From NCBI GenBank assembly GCA_023443345.1, contig JAEZUZ010000067.1, positions 1-5,158 on the forward strand: a stretch of DNA of 5,158 nucleotides, read 5' to 3'. Below the pieces are notes generated by a model. That model was not told the DNA's origin. It did not search any database and saw only the letters and a program-made list of their open reading frames with translations. Position numbers and translations under genes: made by a program. Source of the stretch: Bacillota bacterium (GTDB taxonomy: Bacteria; Bacillota; Clostridia; Peptostreptococcales; Acidaminobacteraceae). Positions 1 to 5,158 of the stretch are shown piece by piece. Each line of letters begins with the position of its first letter. Positions within the stretch are counted from its first letter, which is position 1.

Positions 1-164
1 GTTTTTTCTTCATCTAAAATTATATATGAGTTATATGAAACGCCCTTTGGGATTGGGAATAAGTTTTCAAAAAGTTCAAGTCTATGATCGTTTCCACCTA
101 TCCAATAAATATCATCTGTAACTTTACGTATGCAATTCATGTAATGACTATATTGATTTTTCAT
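1..164 (-). CDS. fprA: FprA-type flavodiiron protein (A-type flavoprotein), N-terminal 54 residues only
   Basis: This is the beginning of a flavodiiron protein; the rest runs off the low-coordinate edge. The visible 54 residues include CIRKVTDDIYWIGGNDHRLE and then LFENLFPIPKGVSYNSYIIL, the characteristic opening of the metallo-beta-lactamase-like domain of FprA/rubredoxin:oxygen oxidoreductase proteins. Full-length members, about 400 residues, also carry a flavodoxin domain and reduce O2 to water or NO to N2O in the cytoplasm, usually with electrons from rubredoxin. The diiron ligands (HxExDH) and the FMN site lie outside the window and cannot be checked. I chose the ATG at 164 because AGGAGG sits five bases upstream. 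An in-frame ATG at 140 fits the usual family start but lacks such a site. The gene follows an acyl-CoA dehydrogenase/rubredoxin fusion by nine bases, so the two are probably cotranscribed and functionally linked. The family call is secure; the O2 versus NO preference is unknown. Confidence 0.9.
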   Translation of the reverse strand, partial: MKNQYSHYMNCIRKVTDDIYWIGGNDHRLELFENLFPIPKGVSYNSYIILDEEK

Positions 165-169
165 ACTTA

Positions 170-175
170 CCTCCT
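170..175 (-). promoter_or_regulatory. Shine-Dalgarno of fprA overlapping the upstream stop codon
   Basis: On the minus strand the sequence reads TAGGAGG, five bases before the ATG at 164. The first three bases are the TAG stop (176 to 174) of the acyl-CoA dehydrogenase fusion gene, so the stop lies inside the ribosome binding site. This decides the fprA start and suggests termination-reinitiation coupling of the two genes. The coupling is inference. Confidence 0.85.
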
Positions 176-2093
176 ATTTACGACTTTCTTGGAAGTCAAC
201 TGGAATATAGTGGTCCTTAGACTTTCCACACTCTGGGCATAACCAATCAGGATCTATCTTTTCAAAAGGTGTTCCTGGATCTACTCCATTTTCAGGATCT
301 CCATACTTAGGATCATATTCATGACCGCATCCATTACATACATATATTCCCACTGGAGCTAATTTCTTTGGCATGCTTCTTTTCTTCTTCTTGAACTCTG
401 GAGCAGGTTTCTTCTCTCCAGTATCTAGAGCTTTAGCTAGAAGAGGAAGAATTTCGTTTAGGTCTCCTACTATACCATAGTCACAGTTCTTAAATATCTG
501 TGCCTTTGGATTTTTGTTAATTGCAACAATTGTTGCTGCATCTTTAATTCCTTTTAAGTGTTGGTTAGCACCAGAAATTCCGCATGCAACATATAAGTTT
601 CCTCTAAATTTCTGTCCACTCATACCAACATATCTATCTAATTCTAAATATTTAAGTGTCTCAGCAACTGGTCTTGAGCAAGATAGAGCAGCACCCATGC
701 TCTTAGCTACTTTTTGAGCTAGAACCATATTTTGCTTATCTCCAATACCCTTACCAACTGAAACAAGTCTCTCTGCGTTAACAACAGGTGTATCTACTGC
801 TATACCTACAGTAAAATCATATCCATCTTTCTTTAGAGCCTTAACCAATGCATCAACTTGCTCTTGAGGTGTTCCAGAAAACATTTCTTTCTTTCTAACA
901 CCTGTGATAGGTTTAGCTTCTTCTACAACTGCCTTTGTTTTCTTTTTAGGTGCTTTACCAATTATATGACTTGCAATAACAACTCTCTGGATTTCGTTTG
1001 TTCCTTCATAGATTGTTGTAATCTTAGCATCTCTGAAGAATCTTTCAACATCCATACCCTTTAGATATCCTGTACCACCGTGGATTTGTAGTGCATCATC
1101 TACGATTTGCATAGTCATATCTGAAGCATATTGTTTAGCCATTGCAGATTCCATTCCATAAGGTTCATGTCTATCTTTCATAGCTGCTGCTGAATAAATC
1201 ATAAGTCTTGAAGCTCTCAACTTTGTTGCCATATCTGCTAGCTTAAACGAAACAATTTGCTGTTGAGCTATTGGTTTACCAAATTGGACTCTTTCTTTAG
1301 CATAAGTTAGAGCAGCTTCATAAGCACCTTGTCCAATGCCTAGTGCCTGAGATGCAATACCAATACGTCCTCCATCAAGAGTCTTCATAGCAATTGTAAA
1401 TCCCTGACCTTCCTTACCAAGTAAGTTTTCTTTAGGAACTTTTACATTGTTAAAGATAAGTTCTGCTGTTGAAGATGATCTGATACCTAACTTATCGTAA
1501 TGATCTCCGTATGTGAAACCTTCCCATCCTTTTTCAACAATGAAAGCAGAAATTCCCTTTACTCCAATTCCTGGTGTTGTTACAGCAAACACCACATATA
1601 TATCTGCATAAGGAGCGTTAGTAATAAATATTTTATTACCATTTAAGATATAGTGATCCCCGTCAAGCTCTGCTACAGTTTGTGTACCACCTGCATCAGA
1701 ACCTGCTTCTGGCTCAGTAAGACCAAATGCACCAATCTTCTCTCCTTTTGATAAAGGTACGAGATATTTCTTCTTTTGCTCTTCAGTTCCATAAGCAAAG
1801 ATTGGCCAAGCACCCAGAGATGTATGTGCAGATAAAATAACCCCTGTTCCACCATCAACTCTTGATAATTCCTCTACAGCGATTGCATAGCTGATGTTGT
1901 CAAGACCTGCACCACCGTATTCCTTAGGAAATGGTATTCCCATCAATCCTAATTGTCCCATCTTTTTAACAGCTTCTTCAGGAAACTGATTGTTCTGATC
2001 TAAAGTAAAAGCAATTGGTTTAACTTCTTCTTCTACGAAAGTTCTAACTTTTTTTCTCAATTGCTCATGATCAGGTGTGGTATTAAATAGCAT
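174..2093 (-). CDS. Three-domain fusion: acyl-CoA dehydrogenase, ETF-alpha FAD domain, rubredoxin
   Basis: This 639-residue cytoplasmic redox protein has three parts. Residues 1 to about 380 are a complete acyl-CoA dehydrogenase. It has the FAD/substrate signature GLTEPEAGSDAGG at 124-136, the QIHGGTGY signature at 336-343, and IYEGTNEIQR at 361-370, whose Glu363 is the expected catalytic base as in short-chain enzymes. Residues about 405-560 match the C-terminal FAD domain of ETF alpha: GKGIGDKQN, SRPV, VGMSG, LYVACGISG...QH at 500-512, VAIN and DYGIVGD. Residues about 580-635 are a rubredoxin with CNGCG (586-590) and CPECG (619-623) supplying four iron ligands. Lys/Pro-rich linkers at about 381-403 and 558-580 separate the parts. 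The ETF alpha N-terminal domain is absent. The start is fixed by AAGGAGG five bases upstream. Likely flow is acyl-CoA to FAD to ETF FAD to rubredoxin, then to the FprA encoded next. Substrate chain length is unknown; the C4 range is a guess. Confidence 0.93.
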   Translation of the reverse strand: MLFNTTPDHEQLRKKVRTFVEEEVKPIAFTLDQNNQFPEEAVKKMGQLGLMGIPFPKEYGGAGLDNISYAIAVEELSRVDGGTGVILSAHTSLGAWPIFAYGTEEQKKKYLVPLSKGEKIGAFGLTEPEAGSDAGGTQTVAELDGDHYILNGNKIFITNAPYADIYVVFAVTTPGIGVKGISAFIVEKGWEGFTYGDHYDKLGIRSSSTAELIFNNVKVPKENLLGKEGQGFTIAMKTLDGGRIGIASQALGIGQGAYEAALTYAKERVQFGKPIAQQQIVSFKLADMATKLRASRLMIYSAAAMKDRHEPYGMESAMAKQYASDMTMQIVDDALQIHGGTGYLKGMDVERFFRDAKITTIYEGTNEIQRVVIASHIIGKAPKKKTKAVVEEAKPITGVRKKEMFSGTPQEQVDALVKALKKDGYDFTVGIAVDTPVVNAERLVSVGKGIGDKQNMVLAQKVAKSMGAALSCSRPVAETLKYLELDRYVGMSGQKFRGNLYVACGISGANQHLKGIKDAATIVAINKNPKAQIFKNCDYGIVGDLNEILPLLAKALDTGEKKPAPEFKKKKRSMPKKLAPVGIYVCNGCGHEYDPKYGDPENGVDPGTPFEKIDPDWLCPECGKSKDHYIPVDFQESRK

Positions 2094-2098
2094 GCTTT

Positions 2099-2105
2099 CC
2101 TCCTT
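2099..2105 (-). promoter_or_regulatory. Shine-Dalgarno of the acyl-CoA dehydrogenase fusion gene
   Basis: AAGGAGG on the minus strand, five bases before the ATG at 2093, is a near-perfect 16S rRNA complement. It fixes the start codon and suggests strong translation. Confidence 0.88.
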
Positions 2106-2115
2106 AAAATTTAAA

Positions 2116-2134
2116 GTTTACCGATATGGTATAC
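2116..2134. repeat. Imperfect inverted repeat at the predicted transcription start
   Basis: GTTTACC and GGTATAC flank a five-base centre (GATAT), pairing at six of seven positions. The repeat lies just downstream of the -10 box of the predicted promoter and would cover the expected transcription start near 2132. That is a common position for a repressor operator. No regulator gene is in the window, and I do not recognise the motif as a known consensus. In such AT-rich sequence chance is possible. Confidence 0.35.
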
Positions 2135-2165
2135 ATTAATAATATCATATAGTTAAATTAATGTA
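2132..2165. repeat. Perfect 9-bp inverted repeat bracketing the promoter boxes
   Basis: TACATTAAT (2132-2140) and ATTAATGTA (2157-2165) are exact reverse complements separated by 16 bases. One arm overlaps the -10 box and the other the -35 box, so half-site centres are about 25 bases apart, roughly two and a half helical turns. It could bind a dimeric regulator or be an AT-rich coincidence. I cannot assign it to a known regulator. Confidence 0.4.
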
Positions 2166-2167
2166 AA
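2139..2167 (-). promoter_or_regulatory. Predicted sigma-A promoter of the ACAD fusion-fprA operon
   Basis: On the minus strand TTTACA (2167-2162) is a one-mismatch -35 box and TATTAT (2144-2139) a one-mismatch -10 box, separated by exactly 17 bases. The expected start is near 2132, leaving an untranslated leader of about 39 bases before the ATG at 2093. A-rich tracts upstream (about 2180-2200) could act as an UP element. It sits directly after the terminator of the upstream operon, as expected for an independent unit. Confidence 0.7.
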
Positions 2168-2206
2168 TAAATTTAAGGCCTTTTTTTGTGTTTTTATTTA
2201 AACAAT

Positions 2207-2251
2207 TTCTTTATAAAAAAAAGCAGTGTTGTATCAAACTCACTGCTTTTT
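2207..2251 (-). terminator. Intrinsic terminator of the trkA-trkH-lipoprotein operon
   Basis: On the minus strand AAAAAGCAGTG (2251-2241) pairs perfectly with CACTGCTTTTT (2228-2218) around a 12-base loop, followed by a run of eight T's in total and then AT-rich sequence. The ascending arm contains the last codons of the lipoprotein gene and two bases of its TGA stop (2242-2240). The stem is also flanked by A's and T's on the plus strand, but no plus-strand gene would use it. Confidence 0.85.
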
Positions 2252-2689
2252 GTTTATTTCTTCAGTTGTATCTCTATCTAAGAATTTAAGATCTTGAGCA
2301 ATTTTCTTCGCTGAAATCATATCTTTAAAACTAATTATTGAAAGTACACTCTCATTTTTAAGTATAAATACTGCTGGTATACCTTGATCATCATCAAATG
2401 TCATATACACCTTTTCATCTTCTTGATTTTTTACCTCAACTAGAGAGTTCTTTCCAAAAGATTCTATTGAACTGTTGAAAAAAATATTAGCATTCTGCCC
2501 ATAATATAAAGAGACAATTCCATCACTTTTACTTTTTCCAATTATTGTATCTGTCTTATCGTAAATTTCAACTTCAAAATTATTTTTTTCTAAATAATCC
2601 TGAGCTTTTGATTTACTAAGTATTGAGTTAGATGTACAACCCACTAGCAAAAATAAAATTACAATTAAAAAACTTGTTACCTTTTTCAT
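2240..2689 (-). CDS. Small secreted lipoprotein of unknown function
   Basis: I do not recognise this 149-residue protein. Its N-terminus is a typical lipoprotein signal: MKK, a hydrophobic stretch (about residues 6-16), then the lipobox LVGC with Cys18 as the lipidated residue. It should therefore be anchored on the outer face of the membrane, leaving a mature part of about 130 residues. That part is polar and mixed alpha/beta in appearance, contains an acidic patch (TFDDDQG, 97-103), and has no obvious catalytic motif, Cys after position 18, or further membrane segment. The ATG at 2689 overlaps the trkH stop as ATGA, and GGAAG lies eight bases upstream. An in-frame TTG at 2704 would add five residues before the signal and is less likely. 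Being last gene of a potassium-uptake operon, it may be an accessory of TrkH or simply cotranscribed; the sequence does not decide. Confidence 0.8.
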   Translation of the reverse strand: MKKVTSFLIVILFLLVGCTSNSILSKSKAQDYLEKNNFEVEIYDKTDTIIGKSKSDGIVSLYYGQNANIFFNSSIESFGKNSLVEVKNQEDEKVYMTFDDDQGIPAVFILKNESVLSIISFKDMISAKKIAQDLKFLDRDTTEEINKKQ

Positions 2690-4143
2690 ATATGTTTCTT
2701 CCAAGTCTTTCTACTAAATAATATAAGCACTGGGAAAATTTCAAGTCTACCTGTAATCATTCCTATAGATAATGCTATCTTAGATAAATTTGATAATTCT
2801 AAAGTGCCTGTGCCACTAGGAGAATATGCCCCCATGTGCTGACCTATGTTATTAAATGTACCTAATACCAAGCTCACATTATCATAAAAATTTTCATGGT
2901 GTATAGAAAGCACTAAAGTAAGGACAACTACAATTAACATATATATTATAAAATAATTGCCAACTCCTCTTATTGTATTAAATGATAGCTCTTTTCCATC
3001 ATATCTAACTCTAACTATTCTTCTAGGCTGACGAGATATAAGAACTTCTGATACTGCAGACTTTATACATATTATTAGTCTAGAAATCTTAAATCCTCCA
3101 GATGTAGAGCCAGCCATTGCCCCTGTAAACATAAAGAATAATAAAATGCCCTTTGAAAATAATGGCCACGCTTCAAAATCTATATTTGAGAATCCAGTAG
3201 ATGTAGAAATAGAGGCGGTTGTAAAGAAACTGTATCTAAAAGCTTCAAAAAATCCAGAATATAGGTGCATAATATTAAGTGTTATTACTATTGTTGCTAG
3301 TATAAAAAGTCCTAAATAAACTCTCAACTCTTCAGATTTAAAAAAGTCCTTCACATGTCCTATTAGAAGTAAGTAGTATAGACTGAAATTTATTCCAAAT
3401 AAAATCATAAAAATCCCAATAACTCCCTCAATTGCAGCAGAGTTAAAGTGAGCTATACTATCTGTATAATTACTAAATCCTCCAGTACCTGCAGTTCCAA
3501 ATGCCTGTATTACAGCATCAAACCAATTCATTCCCAAGAACATAAGGATCACTATCAATACAAGTGTTAAAGCACCATATATAATATATAGAACTCTTGC
3601 TGTGATGTGAAGCTTACTAACTAGCTTTCCAAAAGTAGGGCCTGCAGATTCTGCCTTCATAACATACATCGAACCTGTACCTATATTTGGCAATATTGCA
3701 AGTGCAAATACTAAAACTCCCATACCACCTAAAAAGTGAGAGAATGATCTCCAAAACAGCATCGACTTGCTCAAAGCTTCAATATTAGCAATAACAGTAG
3801 TCCCTGTGGTTGTAAAACCTGAGGTTATTTCAAAAAAGGCATCTACAAAACTAGGTATCTCCTTTGATATCCAAAATGGCAAAGCACCAAAAAAACTTAA
3901 ACAGAACCAACAGAGTGCAACTATTACAAGGCCCTCTCTAGCATATAATGAAGTGTTCTTTGGCCTTATTCTGTTAGAAATTAAGAAACTTATGGCAAAC
4001 ATAAATGCTGCTGTTCCTAAAAATATCAATTTATTCTCTATTGGCTCACCATATATTATAGAAACAATAAGAGGAAATACCATGAGTACGGCCTCTAGTC
4101 TAATTATTTGTGCCAATACATATCTTACTATTTTATAATTCAT
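2686..4143 (-). CDS. trkH: TrkH family potassium transporter, membrane subunit
   Basis: This is a full-length 485-residue channel-like K+ transporter subunit of the plasma membrane that works with the TrkA ring. Four pore-loop repeats are visible: TTTGTT (111-116), GTAGTGGFS (216-224), STSTGFS (313-319) and NNIGQHMG (431-438), each contributing a selectivity-filter glycine. Other family marks are SHFLGGMGVLVFALAILP (135-152), GSTSGGFKISR (345-355), the basic RQPRRIVRVRYDGK segment (371-384) and GRLEIFPVLILF (465-476). Long hydrophobic stretches occur throughout, as expected for about eight to ten membrane helices plus pore helices. The start has AAAGGA five bases upstream. It lies two bases after trkA and overlaps the lipoprotein gene by four bases, a tight operon. 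Members of this family may conduct K+ or Na+/K+; the glycine filters favour K+. Expected cues are turgor and K+ limitation, but no regulatory site is visible. Confidence 0.95.
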   Translation of the reverse strand: MNYKIVRYVLAQIIRLEAVLMVFPLIVSIIYGEPIENKLIFLGTAAFMFAISFLISNRIRPKNTSLYAREGLVIVALCWFCLSFFGALPFWISKEIPSFVDAFFEITSGFTTTGTTVIANIEALSKSMLFWRSFSHFLGGMGVLVFALAILPNIGTGSMYVMKAESAGPTFGKLVSKLHITARVLYIIYGALTLVLIVILMFLGMNWFDAVIQAFGTAGTGGFSNYTDSIAHFNSAAIEGVIGIFMILFGINFSLYYLLLIGHVKDFFKSEELRVYLGLFILATIVITLNIMHLYSGFFEAFRYSFFTTASISTSTGFSNIDFEAWPLFSKGILLFFMFTGAMAGSTSGGFKISRLIICIKSAVSEVLISRQPRRIVRVRYDGKELSFNTIRGVGNYFIIYMLIVVVLTLVLSIHHENFYDNVSLVLGTFNNIGQHMGAYSPSGTGTLELSNLSKIALSIGMITGRLEIFPVLILFSRKTWKKHI

Positions 4144-4145
4144 AA

Positions 4146-5158
4146 CTATCCTTTTAAGATATCTGTAATATCATCAAAACCACGGTTTTTAGTAAGCACT
4201 ATAACCTTGTCTCCAACTAAGATTTTGTCAAAACCACCCGGGAAAATTGGCTTTCCATTTCTAATTATGTAAGCAACTAGAGTGTTATCCTTTAAATTTA
4301 AATCTTTAAGTTCAACACCTACAACATCACTTTCTTTCTTTATGTGAAATAGAAGTGCCTCTGCTTCATCTCCAGCTAATTTATATAGAGCTTCAACATT
4401 ACTTCCCATTGAATTTTCAACAGCTCTTACATACGAGATAATCTTGTTTGCTATTCTCTTTTTAGGAGTTACAATATTTTGCAAACCAAGAGTTCCAAGA
4501 GCTGTAAGAATTTCTGTTCTATTTATCTTTGTAATTGTCTTCTCTACTCCCATCTTAGTTGCATAAAGAGATATAAAGACATTTTCTTCATCTATCCCTG
4601 TTAAACTTGCAATCATCTTGTAGTTTTCAATTCTCTCTTCATCGAGAACTTCCTTACTACTTCCATCTCCTTCAATTATAGTTGCCCATGGGTTGTTAGA
4701 ACTCAACTCAATTGCTCTCTGATGATTTTTTTCAATAACTTTTACATGAGTGCTTGTCTTCTTTAGCATATCAAGTAGGTACTGAGTAATTCTTCCACCA
4801 CCTATTACCATAATGCTCTCAACTCTTCTGTGTTTAGCACCTAATTCCTTGTAAAAATTCTCTAAGTCTTCGGTTGCACCTGAGACATGAACTAAGTCAT
4901 TTGCTTGAATGTCGGTATCTCCCTTTGGAATAATTACCTCTGATCCCCTTTCAATCATACATACAAGTATACTTGGAAATCTCTGTTTAAATTCGACAAG
5001 ATTCTGATTTATCAATTGGCTTCCTTTGTCTATAGGAAAACATACCATGCTCACCTTATTGCCAACAAAGCTTGTTATGCTCTTAGCAAAAGGATACTCC
5101 AACTCCTTAAATATCTGTTTTGCGGTCTCAAGCTCAGGATTAATTACGACATTTATAC
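4146..5158 (-). CDS. trkA: Trk potassium uptake regulatory subunit TrkA, N-terminus beyond window
   Basis: This cytoplasmic NAD(H)-binding regulatory subunit gates TrkH. About 337 residues are present; members are about 450, so roughly the first 110-135 residues, mostly the first Rossmann domain, lie past the high-coordinate edge. Reading runs open to the window end, where INPELETAKQIF matches the end of the first RCK_N half. Next comes the first RCK_C domain (about 5050-4850, with VIIPKGDTDIQANDLVHVSG), then the second Rossmann fold with IMVIGGGRIT (4820-4785), an acidic strand end (VIEKN) and GDGSS (4667-4653). The second RCK_C follows, ending GDKVIVLTKNRGFDDITDIL. The second nucleotide loop reads GGGRIT, where the last position is usually Gly or Ala. 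The TAG stop lies two bases before trkH. The apparent start at 5102 is an internal TTG, not the real start. The identity is secure. Confidence 0.95.
   Translation of the reverse strand, partial: INVVINPELETAKQIFKELEYPFAKSITSFVGNKVSMVCFPIDKGSQLINQNLVEFKQRFPSILVCMIERGSEVIIPKGDTDIQANDLVHVSGATEDLENFYKELGAKHRRVESIMVIGGGRITQYLLDMLKKTSTHVKVIEKNHQRAIELSSNNPWATIIEGDGSSKEVLDEERIENYKMIASLTGIDEENVFISLYATKMGVEKTITKINRTEILTALGTLGLQNIVTPKKRIANKIISYVRAVENSMGSNVEALYKLAGDEAEALLFHIKKESDVVGVELKDLNLKDNTLVAYIIRNGKPIFPGGFDKILVGDKVIVLTKNRGFDDITDILKG
4149..4154 (-). promoter_or_regulatory. Shine-Dalgarno of trkH inside the end of trkA
   Basis: AAAGGA on the minus strand ends directly before the trkA TAG stop and lies five bases before the trkH ATG at 4143. 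The site is within trkA coding sequence, which supports translational coupling of the two subunits. Confidence 0.75.

Noticed and set aside
514..1064. Two plus-strand open frames of 67-68 codons (514-717 and 858-1064)
   Set aside because: Both are antisense to the ACAD fusion gene; the second translates low-complexity Phe/Cys/Asn-rich sequence. They are shadows.
174..2093. Fusion as an assembly or frameshift artefact
   Set aside because: The frame is uninterrupted, the three domains are joined by Lys/Pro-rich linkers without internal ribosome binding sites, and every domain keeps its core motifs, so a real fusion is the simplest reading.
2175..2188. AAGGCCTT followed by T's as a plus-strand terminator
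   Set aside because: An eight-base palindrome with no loop cannot form a useful hairpin, and no plus-strand gene ends there.
2194..2208. TTGTTTAAAT as a Rex-type redox repressor site
   Set aside because: Only one half resembles TTGTTAA; the second half TTAACAA at the needed spacing is absent, so I do not call it.
2687..2704. TTG start for the lipoprotein at 2704
   Set aside because: It would place acidic residues before the MKK of a typical signal peptide and lengthen the overlap with trkH. The ATG at 2689 gives a standard signal and an ATGA junction.
3767..4138. 123-codon open frame on the plus strand
   Set aside because: It lies wholly inside trkH on the opposite strand, has no ribosome binding site I can see, and its product resembles no family. 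trkH is certain from its pore motifs.
5100..5158. TTG at 5102 as the start of trkA
   Set aside because: The frame stays open to the window edge and the upstream residues match TrkA, so the codon is an internal Leu and the gene is cut by the window.

Overview
The window looks like a chromosomal piece of a low-GC, anaerobic Firmicute, probably Clostridia and possibly near Peptostreptococcaceae. This rests on the AT-rich sequence, strong AGGAGG-type ribosome binding sites, a TrkA/TrkH potassium system of Gram-positive type, rubredoxin and FprA-type flavodiiron proteins, and a short lipobox lipoprotein. The taxonomic guess comes from protein flavour only. All five genes are on the minus strand, so transcription runs from high to low coordinates.

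Region 1 (5158 down to about 2215) is a potassium-uptake operon. It holds trkA (its start lies beyond the window edge), trkH two bases downstream, and a small lipoprotein of unknown function whose ATG overlaps the trkH stop as ATGA. A hairpin plus T-run terminator overlaps the last codons of the lipoprotein gene and closes the unit.

Region 2 (about 2214 to 2094) is the only real intergenic space. It carries a good sigma-A-type promoter on the minus strand (TTTACA, 17 bases, TATTAT) and two inverted repeats that could be operators.

Region 3 (2093 to 1) is a second operon. Its first gene encodes an unusual 639-residue three-part protein: a complete acyl-CoA dehydrogenase, the FAD-binding C-terminal domain of an electron-transfer-flavoprotein alpha subunit, and a C-terminal rubredoxin. 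Nine bases downstream, with its Shine-Dalgarno overlapping the upstream stop codon, begins an FprA-type flavodiiron protein, cut off by the window edge.

The main biological interest is this second operon. The fusion contains every cofactor domain needed to take electrons from an acyl-CoA and pass them through flavins to rubredoxin. Rubredoxin is the known electron donor of many flavodiiron O2/NO reductases, and one is encoded next. The inferred role is an acyl-CoA-driven O2 (or NO) reduction chain in an anaerobe. The domain order and the gene pair are seen directly; the electron path is inference.
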